Below, one piece after another: positions 9,099 through 18,686 of a stretch of 64,000 bases of DNA (its first letter is position 1; each line of letters begins with the position of its first letter). Position numbers and translations under genes: made by a program. The notes below the pieces were generated by a model. That model was not told the origin of the DNA and ran no database searches. It saw nothing but the letters and a program-made list of their open reading frames with translations. This DNA comes from Alphaproteobacteria bacterium. GTDB taxonomy: Bacteria > Pseudomonadota > Alphaproteobacteria > Micropepsales > Micropepsaceae. The stretch spans positions 62,001-126,000 of the forward strand of contig JADZAI010000028.1 of NCBI GenBank assembly GCA_020852655.1, written 5' to 3'.

Positions 9099-9252
9099 GG
9101 TCGGCCGTAGGACAGACTCCCTGCTGCTTTCACGCGAGCGGGAAGATGCGGCGGGCGCAATCCCGGCGTCGCCCTGGCGCTCTTGCACGCGGGCGGCCTC
9201 CCGTGAAACGCTGACGCATTGTCATCGCGATCCAAGAAATGCGGGAGGAAAC

Positions 9253-10512
9253 ATGGCGCGGGCGGAATCGGTGGGGTTTTCGGCGAAGCGGCTGGAGCTG
9301 CTCGATAAGGTGATGAAGGAGCGCTATGTCGACAGCGGCATGCTGCCCTTCGTGCAGACGCAGATCTGGCGCAAGGGCCATCTCGCCCATTTCGGCCAGG
9401 CCGGGCATGCCGATCTCGAGCGCGGCACCCGCATCGCCGACGACACCATCTCGCGCATCTATTCGATGTCGAAGCCGATCACCGGCGTGGCGCTGATGAT
9501 GCTGGTCGAGGAAGGCAAGCTGGGCCTCGACGACGACGTCCACACCCATATCCCCGAATGGAAGAATCTGGGCGTCTATGCCTCGGGCATGCCGACCCTT
9601 CTGCCCGACACGCCGCAGCAATTCGTCACCACCCGACCGCAGCGCCGGATGAAGGTGATCGACCTTGCGACCCATACCGCCGGCCTCACCTATGGCTTCC
9701 TGATGCGCACGGCGGTGGACGCCGCCTATCGCCGGGGCACGATCGCCGAATTCAAGACCGAAGGCGGCCTGGCGCAGATGGTCGACGACCTCTCGCGCCT
9801 GCCGCTGGAGTTCTCGCCGGGCACGCAGTGGAACTACTCGATCGGCATGGACGTGATCGGCTACCTGGTCGAAAAACTGTCCGGCCAGAAATTCGGCGAA
9901 TTCCTCCGCACCCGCCTGTTCGAGCCGCTCGGCATGAACGACACGGCCTTCTTCGTGCCGGAGGACAAGATCGCCCGCTTCGCCTCGTGCTACCAGCCGA
10001 ACGCCAACGGCAAGGGCATCAAGATCCAGGACGACGCGAAGAAGACGACCTACGGCGTTCCCCCTGGCCTCGAATCGGGCGGCGGCGGGCTCGTCTCGAC
10101 GATCGGCGACTATATGCGCTTCTGCCGCATGTTCCTGGGCAAGGGCACGCTGGACGGCGTGCAGATCCTGAGCCCGAAGAGCGTGCAGCTCTTCAGCCTG
10201 AACCATCTGGAGGGCGGGCGCGAGATGGCCGAGATGGCGCCGCCCGCGACCCAGTTCAGCGAGACCGGCTATAACGGCATCGGCTTCTCCATCTGCTGCG
10301 GCGTGAACATGAACGTCGCCAAGACCCGCCTGCCCGGCACGACGGGCGAGTTCTTCTGGGGCGGCGCCGCCTCGACTGCCTTCTGGGTCGACCCGAAGGA
10401 GGACCTGGCGGTCGTGTTCTTCACCCAGGTGATGGGCAGCGACGCCCGCCTGACGCTGCGCCGCGACCTCCGGACGCTGGTCTATTCGGCGATGACGGAG
10501 TCGTTCGCCTGA
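9253..10512 (+). CDS. serine hydrolase of the beta-lactamase (class C / EstB) family
   Basis: A 419-residue serine hydrolase. The nucleophile motif SMSK places Ser71 and Lys74, and the Tyr of the second motif is in WNYSIG (Tyr195). The HTAGLTYGF segment and a late GGAASTAFWVDP segment (the region of the KTG/HxG box) match esterase-type members such as EstB. There is no signal peptide, so the protein is probably cytoplasmic and more likely an esterase or a lactone or amide hydrolase than a drug-resistance beta-lactamase. The start is firm: GGGAGGA lies 6 nt upstream. It stands alone between an intergenic repeat and a terminator. Confidence 0.9.
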   Translation: MARAESVGFSAKRLELLDKVMKERYVDSGMLPFVQTQIWRKGHLAHFGQAGHADLERGTRIADDTISRIYSMSKPITGVALMMLVEEGKLGLDDDVHTHIPEWKNLGVYASGMPTLLPDTPQQFVTTRPQRRMKVIDLATHTAGLTYGFLMRTAVDAAYRRGTIAEFKTEGGLAQMVDDLSRLPLEFSPGTQWNYSIGMDVIGYLVEKLSGQKFGEFLRTRLFEPLGMNDTAFFVPEDKIARFASCYQPNANGKGIKIQDDAKKTTYGVPPGLESGGGGLVSTIGDYMRFCRMFLGKGTLDGVQILSPKSVQLFSLNHLEGGREMAEMAPPATQFSETGYNGIGFSICCGVNMNVAKTRLPGTTGEFFWGGAASTAFWVDPKEDLAVVFFTQVMGSDARLTLRRDLRTLVYSAMTESFA

Positions 10513-10522
10513 GCCGCCGTCC

Positions 10523-10562
10523 AGGTTCCGCCGCTGCCTCGGCCGGGCGGCGGAACCTTTTC
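10523..10562 (+). terminator. intrinsic terminator after the serine hydrolase
   Basis: A perfect 12-bp stem (10523-10534 with 10547-10558) and a 12-nt loop is followed by four T (10558-10561). It lies 10 nt after the stop codon and separates this gene from glnD. Confidence 0.85.
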
Positions 10563-10611
10563 GGGGCAGGCTCCATAGGTTTCTTGCGCCGTCCTCGCTA
10601 TTCTGGCCGCC

Positions 10612-13389
10612 ATGGATTCCCCTGCCCGCGCGCTTACCGAGCCTGATCCTGCGCCGATCGATGGGGTCGCCCTGCGGCAAGAGCTGACGGCGGCGGCGCG
10701 AACGGCGCATGGGACCGACGCCCTGCGCCGGGTGGCGGTCGACATCCTGAAGCAGGCCATGGCGGAGGGCCGCGAGCGGTCGCGCGAGGTTCTGCGCCAG
10801 CGCCGCTCGGGCCTCGCGGCCGCCCGGCTGCTGAGCCGGGTCATGGATGAGGTGATCGCGGCGCTCTACGATTTCACCGTCAAACACGTCTATTACGCGC
10901 AGAACCCCTCGACCTCGGAACGCATCGCGGTGGTGGCCGTGGGGGGCTATGGCCGCGGGGCGCTGGCGCCGGGCTCGGACATCGATCTTCTGTTCCTGCT
11001 CCCCTGGAAGCAGACGGCGTGGGGCGAGAGCGTCGTCGAGTTCATGCTCTATACGCTGTGGGACCTCCGCCTGAAGGTCGGCCACGCGACGCGCAATGTC
11101 GACGAGTGCATCCGCCTGTCGAAGGCGGACATGACAATCCGAACGTCTATCCTGGAAGCACGCTTCCTGTGGGGCGAGGCCAGTCTCTGCGAGCAGATGA
11201 AGAGCCGCTTCGACAAGGAGATCGCCGCGCAGGGCGGGCAGGATTTCGTCGACGCGAAGCTCGCCGAACGCGACGAGCGCCACCGCCGCAGCGGCGAGAG
11301 CCGCTATCTGGTCGAACCGAACGTCAAGGACGGCAAGGGCGGCCTGCGCGATCTCAACACGCTCTTCTGGATCGCCAAATATCTCTACCGGGTGGAGGAC
11401 GTCGCCGAGCTGATCGGACGCGGCGTCTTCACCGCCGAGGAGCTGGCAACCTTCGCCCGCGCGGAGGAATTCCTCTGGACGGTGCGCTGCCACCTCCACT
11501 TCCTCACGGGCCGGCCGGAAGAGCGCCTCAGCTTCGACGTGCAGCGCGATATGTCGGCCCTGATGGGTTATGGCAGCGACGGCAACGCCGCGATCGAAGC
11601 CTTCATGAAGGACTACTTCCTGACGGCGAAGGACGTCGGCGACCTGACCCGCATCTTCTGCGCTGTGCTGGAAGACCAGAACCGCAAGCGGGCGCCGGGA
11701 TTCGGCAAGCTGCTGGGCTTCGGCCCGCGCAAGCAGGCCGTGGCGCCGGGTTTCTTCATCGAGGGCGGGCGGCTCTGCGCCGAGGACGGCGTCTTCCCGC
11801 GCGATCCGGTGAATTTGTTGCGGCTGTTCGCCCTGGCAGACCAGAAGGCGGTGCATATCCACCCCAACGCGCTGAAGGCCGCGACGCGCTCGCTGAACCT
11901 GATCGACGACGCGCTGCGGGCGGACCCGGAGGCGAACCGGCTGTTCCTTTCGGTGCTGAGCTCCAAGCGCGATCCCGAAACGGTGCTGCGCTGGATGAAC
12001 GAATGCGGCGTGTTCGGACGGTTCGTGCCGGCGTTCGGGCGCATCGTCGCGCTGATGCAGTTCAACATGTATCACCACTTCACGGTGGATGAGCATCTGC
12101 TGCGGGCCATCGGCAGCGTCTCGCAGATCGAGCGCGGGCTGCTGAAGGCGGACCACCCGCTGGCGGCGCAGATCTTTCCGAAGATCAAGCATCGCGAGGC
12201 GCTGTATGTCGCGATGCTGCTGCACGACATCGCCAAGGGCACCGAGCGGGACCATTCGGAGGAAGGCGAGGAGATCGCGCAGGAGCTGGGCCCGCGCCTG
12301 GGGCTTTCGGCCGAGGAGACCGAGATCGCCGCCTGGCTGGTGCGCCATCATTTGCTGATGAGCGACGTGGCGCAGAAGCGCGATCTCGCGGACCCCAAGA
12401 CGATCGACGACTTCGTGAAGATCGTGCAGACGCCGGAACGCCTCCGCCTGCTGCTGGTGCTGACGGTCGCCGATATCCGCGCGGTGGGGCCTGGCGTCTT
12501 CAACGGCTGGAAGGGCCAGTTGCTGCGCGACCTCTATGCCGCCGCCGAGGAGCAGATGCTGGGCGGGCGCATCGAGGTGTCGCAGAATGCCCGCGTGCGG
12601 TCGGCGCGCGACGGCCTGGCCGGACGCCTTTCCGACTGGACCCAGGCCGACCGCGACCACGCGCTCTTCCGCCATTACGCGTCCTATTGGCTCACCTTGC
12701 CCGCCGACATGCATGAGCGGCATGCGCGCTTCATGCGCGAGGCGGATGCGTCGGGGGATGTTCTGTCGCTCGATGCGCGGGCCGATCCGTTTCGCGCGGT
12801 GACCGAGATCACGATCTATACCGGCGACCATCCGGGCCTGTTCCAGCGCCTCGCTGGAGGCTTCGCGGTGGCCGGCGCCTCGGTGGTCGATGCGAAGGTC
12901 TTCACGACGACGGACGGCATGGCGCTGGACGTCTTCTGGGTGCAGGACGACGAGGGCCATGCCTTCGACCTGTCGCGCCTCGACCGGGTGAAGGCCGCGC
13001 TGCTTCGCACGCTCAAGGGCGAGGTGCTGGCGCGGGCGCAGATCGACGCGCGCAAGGTGAAGAAGCGCGACGAGGCCTTCGCGGTGACGCCGCAGGTGAT
13101 CTTCGACAACGATGCCTCGAATGTCTGCACCGTGATCGAGGTCGACGCGCGCGACCGGCCCGGCCTGCTGCACGATTTGACCCGTGCGCTTTATCAGGCG
13201 CAGCTCTCGATCCACTCGGCTGTCATCGCGACCTATGGCGAGCAGGCCGTCGACGTGTTCTACGTCAAGGACCTGTTCGGGCTGAAACTGGACCACAGGG
13301 ACAAGATGGCCGGCGTCGAACGCAAGCTGCTCGAAGCAATGGGCGGCGGCGGCGCCAGGCCGGAGCGCCCGCAGCGGGCCAAGGCATGA
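10612..13389 (+). CDS. glnD: bifunctional uridylyltransferase / uridylyl-removing enzyme GlnD
   Basis: GlnD (925 residues) senses glutamine and adds or removes UMP on PII proteins, so controlling nitrogen assimilation. The nucleotidyltransferase domain has VGGYGRGALAPGSDIDLLFL (about residues 105-124, the GG...DxD signature). The HD phosphohydrolase domain has HHF and MLLHDIAKG (His-Asp near 538). Two C-terminal ACT domains follow, starting at VTEITIYTGDHPGLF and VIEVDARDRPGLLHDL. All domains are intact and the length is normal. The terminator upstream implies its own promoter. murJ follows after 78 nt on the same strand, an arrangement common in this class. Confidence 0.97.
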   Translation: MDSPARALTEPDPAPIDGVALRQELTAAARTAHGTDALRRVAVDILKQAMAEGRERSREVLRQRRSGLAAARLLSRVMDEVIAALYDFTVKHVYYAQNPSTSERIAVVAVGGYGRGALAPGSDIDLLFLLPWKQTAWGESVVEFMLYTLWDLRLKVGHATRNVDECIRLSKADMTIRTSILEARFLWGEASLCEQMKSRFDKEIAAQGGQDFVDAKLAERDERHRRSGESRYLVEPNVKDGKGGLRDLNTLFWIAKYLYRVEDVAELIGRGVFTAEELATFARAEEFLWTVRCHLHFLTGRPEERLSFDVQRDMSALMGYGSDGNAAIEAFMKDYFLTAKDVGDLTRIFCAVLEDQNRKRAPGFGKLLGFGPRKQAVAPGFFIEGGRLCAEDGVFPRDPVNLLRLFALADQKAVHIHPNALKAATRSLNLIDDALRADPEANRLFLSVLSSKRDPETVLRWMNECGVFGRFVPAFGRIVALMQFNMYHHFTVDEHLLRAIGSVSQIERGLLKADHPLAAQIFPKIKHREALYVAMLLHDIAKGTERDHSEEGEEIAQELGPRLGLSAEETEIAAWLVRHHLLMSDVAQKRDLADPKTIDDFVKIVQTPERLRLLLVLTVADIRAVGPGVFNGWKGQLLRDLYAAAEEQMLGGRIEVSQNARVRSARDGLAGRLSDWTQADRDHALFRHYASYWLTLPADMHERHARFMREADASGDVLSLDARADPFRAVTEITIYTGDHPGLFQRLAGGFAVAGASVVDAKVFTTTDGMALDVFWVQDDEGHAFDLSRLDRVKAALLRTLKGEVLARAQIDARKVKKRDEAFAVTPQVIFDNDASNVCTVIEVDARDRPGLLHDLTRALYQAQLSIHSAVIATYGEQAVDVFYVKDLFGLKLDHRDKMAGVERKLLEAMGGGGARPERPQRAKA

Positions 13390-13467
13390 TCACATCGTTA
13401 AGGTTTCGGTAGGCATATTCCGCCGCGACCCAGGCCCCCTCGCAAGCATCACCTCGAGCAAACCCCC

Positions 13468-15039
13468 ATGAGCCTTCTGCGCGGCGCCTTTACGGTGGGT
13501 GGCTGGACATTGGTCAGCCGTGTGCTGGGCTTCGCCCGCGACATGGTGATCGCGCGCGCGATCGGGATCGGCTGGGTGGCCGATGCCTGGGCGGTCGCGT
13601 TCCGCTTTCCGAACCTGTTCCGCCGCCTGCTCGGCGAAGGCGCGATGAATTCGGCCTTCGTACCGATGTACGCCAAGCGCCTGGAAGGCGACGGCAAGGG
13701 CGCGGCCGACCGGCTGGCGGAAGAGATCCAGAGCGTGATGCTGCCGATCCTTTTCGCCATCTCGGCGGTCGCCATGCTGACCATGCCGTGGATCATGACG
13801 GTCTATGCCCCGGGCTTCGCGGACGAGCCGGCGAAATTCGCGCTGGCGACGGTCATGACGCAGATCGCATTCCCCTATCTCATGTTCATGTCGATGGTGG
13901 CGCTCTACTCGGGCGTCCTCAACACGCATGGGCGCTTCGCCGCGGCAACCGCGGTGCAGAGCCTGCTCAACATCACGCTGCTGATCGCTGCGCTGGTCGT
14001 GCAGCAACTTCATCACCCCGCGCCCGGCGATCCGTTATGGGGCCTCGCCCTCGCCTACGGTTGCGCGGCCGCAGGCGCGGTGCAGTTCTTCTATCTCGTG
14101 TGGGCGATGGGCCGGGCCGGCATCCATCTGCGCCTTCGCCTGCCGCGGCTCTCCGCCGACGCCAAGCGCATGTTCGTGCTGATGGTGCCGGGCATCATCG
14201 CGGGCGGCGTGAGCCAGATCTCGATCTTCGTCTCGACCATCGTCGCGAGCCTTCAGGACGGCGGCCCCTCGATCCTCTACTACGCCGACCGCATCTATCA
14301 GTTTCCGCTGTCGATCGTCGGCACGGCGATGGGCGTGGTGCTGCTGCCCACGCTGGCGCGGCATGTGCGCGGCGGCCGTGAGGATCTGGCGCTCTACTGG
14401 CAGAACCGGGGCATCGAACTGGCGATGCTGCTGACGCTGCCGGCCGCGGTGGCGCTGCTGCTCATCTCGACGCCGGTCTCGATCGCGCTGTTCGAGGGCG
14501 GGGCGTTCGACCGCAACGCCTCGGCGGCGGTGGGCCAGGTGCTGATCGCGTTCGGCGCGGGCCTGCCGGCCTTCATCCTGAACAAGGTGCAGGCCCCCGC
14601 CTTCTTCGCGCGCGAGGATACGGCGACGCCGATGAAGTTCGCGGTGCTCACGCTGGTGATCGATCTCGCGCTGGCGGTCGGCCTCTTCTTCGTGCTCGGC
14701 GTCGTCGGCATCGCGATCGGAACTGCGGTGGCGGCGTGGATCAATTGCGCGCTGCTGGCCTGGACGCTGAACGCCCGCGGCCTCTTCAAGATGGACGCCC
14801 GCGCGCTTGACCGGCTTTGGCGCATCGGCGTTGCGAGCGTGGTGATGGGCGTCGCGCTGGTCGGCTTGCGCTTCCCTGTCGACCCCTGGTTCGACGGCGG
14901 CACGGCGAAGAAGTTCGCCGCCCTCGGCGTCCTCTGCCTCGGCGGCCTTGCCATCTACATCGCCGCCGCCTTCGCTCTCAAGGCGACGACGCTGGACGAG
15001 CTGAAGGAGCAGTTCCGGCGAGAACGGGGCACGGCCTGA
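13468..15039 (+). CDS. murJ: lipid II flippase MurJ
   Basis: A 523-residue polytopic inner-membrane protein of the MOP exporter superfamily that flips the peptidoglycan precursor lipid II. The N-terminal segment GGWTLVSRVLGFARDMVIARAIG and FRFPNLFRRLLGEGAMNSAFVP are the family hallmark; about fourteen hydrophobic segments follow. Arg residues in the first cavity helices (R near 18, 24 and 52) match those needed for lipid II binding. It follows glnD by 78 nt and converges with the HXXEE-protein gene, whose stop is 15 nt away. Confidence 0.96.
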   Translation: MSLLRGAFTVGGWTLVSRVLGFARDMVIARAIGIGWVADAWAVAFRFPNLFRRLLGEGAMNSAFVPMYAKRLEGDGKGAADRLAEEIQSVMLPILFAISAVAMLTMPWIMTVYAPGFADEPAKFALATVMTQIAFPYLMFMSMVALYSGVLNTHGRFAAATAVQSLLNITLLIAALVVQQLHHPAPGDPLWGLALAYGCAAAGAVQFFYLVWAMGRAGIHLRLRLPRLSADAKRMFVLMVPGIIAGGVSQISIFVSTIVASLQDGGPSILYYADRIYQFPLSIVGTAMGVVLLPTLARHVRGGREDLALYWQNRGIELAMLLTLPAAVALLLISTPVSIALFEGGAFDRNASAAVGQVLIAFGAGLPAFILNKVQAPAFFAREDTATPMKFAVLTLVIDLALAVGLFFVLGVVGIAIGTAVAAWINCALLAWTLNARGLFKMDARALDRLWRIGVASVVMGVALVGLRFPVDPWFDGGTAKKFAALGVLCLGGLAIYIAAAFALKATTLDELKEQFRRERGTA

Positions 15040-15054
15040 ATACGGCGCTGAGCG

Positions 15055-15555
15055 TCAGACCGACGTCCCAGAGATCGAGGACGATCGGCGCATCCGCATG
15101 AGGCGGACCAGCAAGACGGAGCCGGCCAGGCCCAGGAACGGGGCGGTAAGCAGCCCAGGAAAATAGCCGCCCGCCAGGATCGCGAGGGCAGGATGCGCGA
15201 TCCCGTTGCCGACCGCGGCGAACGCAAGGAACCAAACCGCCGCCGCGGCGAGGCGCGAGGGGAGACCAGCGCTGATCGCAGCCGCCGCCAGCAGCCATAA
15301 GCACAGCCACGCCGTGTTGAACGTGACGAAGAACGTGTCCGTCCACGGTGCCAATCCCAGACGCTCGGGAAAGCGCCGCTGAAAGCCGGTCCAGAACTCC
15401 TCGGCGAAATGCAGGCACTGAAGGGCAAGCGTCAGCAGGAACATGGGCAGAGCGCCATGCGCCCGTGCGCGATGGCACGGGTCGCGGACCGAAATGACAA
15501 GCGCCGCCGCGAAGGCCGCCCACAGCGCTCCCGTTCCCAGCAATTCGCTCCGCAC
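15055..15555 (-). CDS. HXXEE domain membrane protein
   Basis: A predicted 166-residue integral membrane protein with four or five hydrophobic helices. The signature His-x-x-Glu-Glu is at residues 49-53 (HFAEE) in the second helix, followed by an asparagine-containing helix (NTAWLCLW) and GNGIAHP, as in the HXXEE family. The function of the family is unknown; the conserved His/Glu residues in the membrane suggest metal binding or hydrolysis. The start is a GTG with a strong GGAGG 6 nt upstream; a longer reading frame to 15651 has no such site and would add a polar tail before the first helix. It is divergent from trpS. Confidence 0.72.
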   Translation of the reverse strand: MRSELLGTGALWAAFAAALVISVRDPCHRARAHGALPMFLLTLALQCLHFAEEFWTGFQRRFPERLGLAPWTDTFFVTFNTAWLCLWLLAAAAISAGLPSRLAAAAVWFLAFAAVGNGIAHPALAILAGGYFPGLLTAPFLGLAGSVLLVRLMRMRRSSSISGTSV

Positions 15556-15747
15556 ATTACCCTCCGCGGCCCCGTCCGATATTCCACCTCGGGCGCGGCC
15601 CTGGCCAGCCGGCTGGCCTCCATGCGCGGAGGCTGGTATGAGGCCAGCCATGGTGCCTCCTCGCGACCCACGTTTGGCGATGCAGGCCGCCGCCTTGACC
15701 GGGCGATGGCGGCGCTGAGCCGCGCCCCTGCTTAGCCACCCAATCGC

Positions 15748-15776
15748 TTGAATGACGACGCGCGCTCGGCCATAGA
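15748..15776 (+). promoter_or_regulatory. candidate sigma70-type promoter for trpS
   Basis: TTGAAT at 15748-15753 and CATAGA at 15771-15776 are separated by 17 nt, placing a start of transcription about 27 nt before the trpS ATG. The -10 box is a weak match. The region lies in the 254-nt divergent gap between the HXXEE gene and trpS, which otherwise shows nothing I recognise. Confidence 0.35.
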
Positions 15777-15809
15777 GCGCCGCTTCGTCCCCTCCATCAG
15801 GACACCATC

Positions 15810-16859
15810 ATGTCTGACACGGCCGTCCAAACGCCGGACAGCGCCCTCGCGCAACCCGCAAAGCACAAACCGCTCGTCTTCTCGGGCGTGCAGCCCACGG
15901 GCAATCTCCATCTCGGCAATTATCTCGGCGCCATTCGCAACTGGGTGCCGATGCAGGAGGAGATGCCCTGCATCTTCTGTGTCGTGGACATGCACGCCAT
16001 CACTGCGTCGTTCGAGCCCGATCTCGCCGACAAGACGCGGGAGATCGCAGCCGCCTATATCGCGAGCGGCATCGACCCCGAGCGGTCCATCGTCTTCGCC
16101 CAGTCGCGCGTGCCGGCCCATGCCGAGCTTGCCTGGATTTTCAACTGCATCGCCCGCATCGGCTGGCTCGACCGCATGACGCAGTTCAAGGAGAAGGCGG
16201 GCAAGAACAAGGAACGCTCCAGCGCAGGGCTCTATGTCTATCCGGTGCTGATGGCGGCCGATATCCTTGCCTACAAGGCGACGCATGTGCCGGTCGGCGA
16301 AGACCAGAAGCAGCATCTGGAGCTCGCCCGCGACATCGCGCAGAAGTTCAACAACGACCTGAATGAGCCCGGCTGGTTTCCGCAGCCCGAGCCGATGATC
16401 CTAGGGCCGACGCCGCGCGTCATGAGCCTGCGCGACGGCAAGGCCAAGATGTCGAAGTCGGAGCCTTCGGACCTGTCGCGCATCAACCTGAAGGATTCGA
16501 ACGACGAGATTGCGACCAAGATTCGCAAGGCACGCACCGATCCCGAACCGATCGGCGGTTCGATGGCCGAGATCGATGCGCGGCCGGAGGCGTCGAACCT
16601 GATCGGCATCTACGCGGCCCTCGCCGGGACCGAGAAGGAGAAGGTGCTGGCCCAGTTCGATGGGGCGCAGTTCTCCGGCTTCAAGAACGAGCTGGCCGAG
16701 CTGCTGGTGTCGACGATCGGGCCGATCCGCGACCGCATGGACCACATGCTGAAGGACAAGGCCGAGATCGACCGCATCCTCAGCCGGGGTGCGGAGCGCG
16801 CCGATGCCATCGCCGCGCCGATCCTGGCCGAGACCAAGCGCATCGTCGGCTTCTTGTGA
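15810..16859 (+). CDS. trpS: tryptophanyl-tRNA synthetase
   Basis: A class Ic aminoacyl-tRNA synthetase (349 residues) that charges tRNA-Trp. The HIGH-type motif is HLGN at 34-37 within [16 protein letters not shown] and the KMSKS loop is KMSKSEPS near 213. The DMHAIT segment of the Rossmann fold is also present. Length is typical of bacterial TrpRS. The start has AGGA about 9 nt upstream. A universal stress protein gene follows after 31 nt on the same strand. Confidence 0.98.
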   Translation: MSDTAVQTPDSALAQPAKHKPLVFSGVQPTGNLHLGNYLGAIRNWVPMQEEMPCIFCVVDMHAITASFEPDLADKTREIAAAYIASGIDPERSIVFAQSRVPAHAELAWIFNCIARIGWLDRMTQFKEKAGKNKERSSAGLYVYPVLMAADILAYKATHVPVGEDQKQHLELARDIAQKFNNDLNEPGWFPQPEPMILGPTPRVMSLRDGKAKMSKSEPSDLSRINLKDSNDEIATKIRKARTDPEPIGGSMAEIDARPEASNLIGIYAALAGTEKEKVLAQFDGAQFSGFKNELAELLVSTIGPIRDRMDHMLKDKAEIDRILSRGAERADAIAAPILAETKRIVGFL

Positions 16860-16890
16860 GCCTTGCGTCCTTCGCGATAGGGTCGCGGCC

Positions 16891-17367
16891 GTGAGTGCCG
16901 CGACCCGCAGACGCAAATTCCTGGTCGTCGTCGACGAGACGCCGGAAGCCAAGGTCGCGCTGCGCTTCGCGGCAAGGCGCGCCGAGCATACGGGCGGCGT
17001 CGTCAGCCTAGCGCATATCATGGCGATCCCCGACACGCAGACCTGGCGCGGCGTCGAAGAGCTCATGCGCGAGGAGGCCGAGGCCGAAGCGGAAGCGACG
17101 CTCTACGAGGCCGCGAAATATGTGCACGACCTCAACGGCATCCTCAGCGAAGTCGTGATGCTGGAGGGCAAGAAGCGCGAGGCGCTGCTGGCGCTGATCA
17201 AACAGGACCCGGCGATTTCGATCCTGGTACTCGCATCCGGCTCGGGCCGCGAGGGGCCGGGGCCTCTGGTGGCGGCGGTCGCAGGCGCCTCGGCATCCTC
17301 CTATCCGATCCCGGTGACGATCGTGCCCGGTACGCTGACGGAGACGGAGATCGACGCGGTGGCGTGA
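16891..17367 (+). CDS. universal stress protein (UspA family)
   Basis: A 158-residue single-domain Usp protein. The first strand KFLVVVDETPEAKVALRFAARRA is the family start, and the nucleotide-binding glycine loop appears as LASGSGREGPGPLV, followed by the last strand PIPVTIVPG. The loop deviates from the ATP-binding G-x2-G-x9-G-S/T form, so ATP binding is uncertain. The GTG start is chosen because the conserved fold begins 8 residues later; longer frames upstream lie inside trpS. It converges with the cyclase gene with only 5 nt between stops. Confidence 0.82.
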   Translation: MSAATRRRKFLVVVDETPEAKVALRFAARRAEHTGGVVSLAHIMAIPDTQTWRGVEELMREEAEAEAEATLYEAAKYVHDLNGILSEVVMLEGKKREALLALIKQDPAISILVLASGSGREGPGPLVAAVAGASASSYPIPVTIVPGTLTETEIDAVA

Positions 17368-17372
17368 GGCGG

Positions 17373-18608
17373 TTACGCGCGCGGCCGAAAGGTGAAGATC
17401 TCCTTCGGCTCGCGCACGCCCTTCAGCGTGTGAAACCCGAGCGAGGTAACGTCGTCGCGGACCAGGGCGGCGAAGGGGGCGGAGAGGAGGATCGGCTTGC
17501 CGATCTCCTTGGTCAGCGCCTCGATACGGAAGGCCTCGTTCACCGCCGGGCCGATCAGCGTGAAGTCGAGCCGGGCGCGGCTGCCGACGTTGCCGAAGGT
17601 GATCTCGCCTGCATGCAACGCGAAGCCGGCGCGCAGCGGCCAGGCGCCGTCGGGCAGGTCCTCCGGGGCCAGTGCGCCGAGCGAGGCGACGGCCTGCTTC
17701 GCCGCGTCGGCTGCCTTATCGGCGAGGCTTGCGCGCATGTCGGCATCAGCGTCGTGCGGGACCGGGAAGACCGCGAGGATGCCGTCGGCGATCATCTTCA
17801 CGACGTCGCCGCCCGCTTCGATCACCGGCCCCGACACCGCGTCGTAATAGACGGACAGCGTCGCAAATACCGCATCCGGATCCAGCGTGTCGGTGAGGTG
17901 GGTGAAGCCGCGCATGTCGACGGCAAGGATGATCGCGTCGATCGACTCGCCGCGGATGCGCCGCACCTCGCCGCCGATGACGCGAGGCGCGGCATAGGAG
18001 CCCAGATAGACCCGGACGAGCTGATCTGCGAGCTGGCGCGTGTGCTCCACTTCGATGCGGAGACAGAGCTGCGGCAGCAGCGACTCCAGGAAGGCGAGCT
18101 CGTCGTCGCGGAACCCGTCGTCCCTGTCCGTCGCGAAGGCGATGAAGTGGCGCGTGCCGTCGGAGAAGATGAGCGCCATCGCGACATAGTCGCTGGCCCC
18201 TTCCGTCGCGAGCTCTTCGAGCACGGGGAAGTCATGCTGGATGCCCGGTCCCCTCAGCCGGCGGCGGAGCGCCGCGGCGCCATCGCGGATGACGCGGATG
18301 GGGCTCGAGACATAGGCGTCGCTGATGCGCGGCGTATAGCGCCGGTCGACCTGCTGCGGCCCGCGGTCGCGCACCCAGTTATACTGACGGCCGACGACCT
18401 CGGGGTGATAGTCGCTGAGGGTACAGGTCACGCGCCAGACCGGCAGGCCGGCGGCGATCAGATGCTCGCCAAGCTGGGTTACGAGGTCGAGCAGCGCGAC
18501 CCGGTGGCCGCCATGGTTGGCCGCCCAGGCGGCCAGCGCCTGGCGTGCCGCCGCCGCTTGGGGCGTCGGAGCCTTGAGGGAGGCGGGAAGGTCTTCGACA
18601 AAGGCCAT
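17373..18608 (-). CDS. class III adenylate/guanylate cyclase
   Basis: A 411-residue soluble cyclase that would make cAMP or cGMP. The C-terminal catalytic domain starts at AIILAVDMRGFT, with the first metal Asp in VDMRGF, the second in KMIADGILAVFP, the substrate region DFTLIG and the transition-state pair in VNEAFRIEAL (Asn and Arg). All catalytic positions appear to be kept. The N-terminal 200 residues form a helical and GAF-like sensory region found in many alphaproteobacterial cyclases. The start at 18608 is the methionine of MAFVEDLP, just before the conserved part; continuing upstream would run antisense through the Nfu gene. It is divergent from that gene, 78 nt apart. Confidence 0.88.
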   Translation of the reverse strand: MAFVEDLPASLKAPTPQAAAARQALAAWAANHGGHRVALLDLVTQLGEHLIAAGLPVWRVTCTLSDYHPEVVGRQYNWVRDRGPQQVDRRYTPRISDAYVSSPIRVIRDGAAALRRRLRGPGIQHDFPVLEELATEGASDYVAMALIFSDGTRHFIAFATDRDDGFRDDELAFLESLLPQLCLRIEVEHTRQLADQLVRVYLGSYAAPRVIGGEVRRIRGESIDAIILAVDMRGFTHLTDTLDPDAVFATLSVYYDAVSGPVIEAGGDVVKMIADGILAVFPVPHDADADMRASLADKAADAAKQAVASLGALAPEDLPDGAWPLRAGFALHAGEITFGNVGSRARLDFTLIGPAVNEAFRIEALTKEIGKPILLSAPFAALVRDDVTSLGFHTLKGVREPKEIFTFRPRA

Positions 18609-18686
18609 GATCGGCCTGTGGTTGTTTCCGGCGGCGTCGCCGCCCCATATAGGGCGGCAGATTGCAACCCGCAAAGCAGCCCCGCG

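Noticed and set aside
9130..13296. Open frame of 1388 codons on the minus strand through glnD
   Set aside because: It is antisense to glnD, whose domains are all intact, and its translation is Arg/His/Asp-rich without any motif. It is an effect of high third-position GC.
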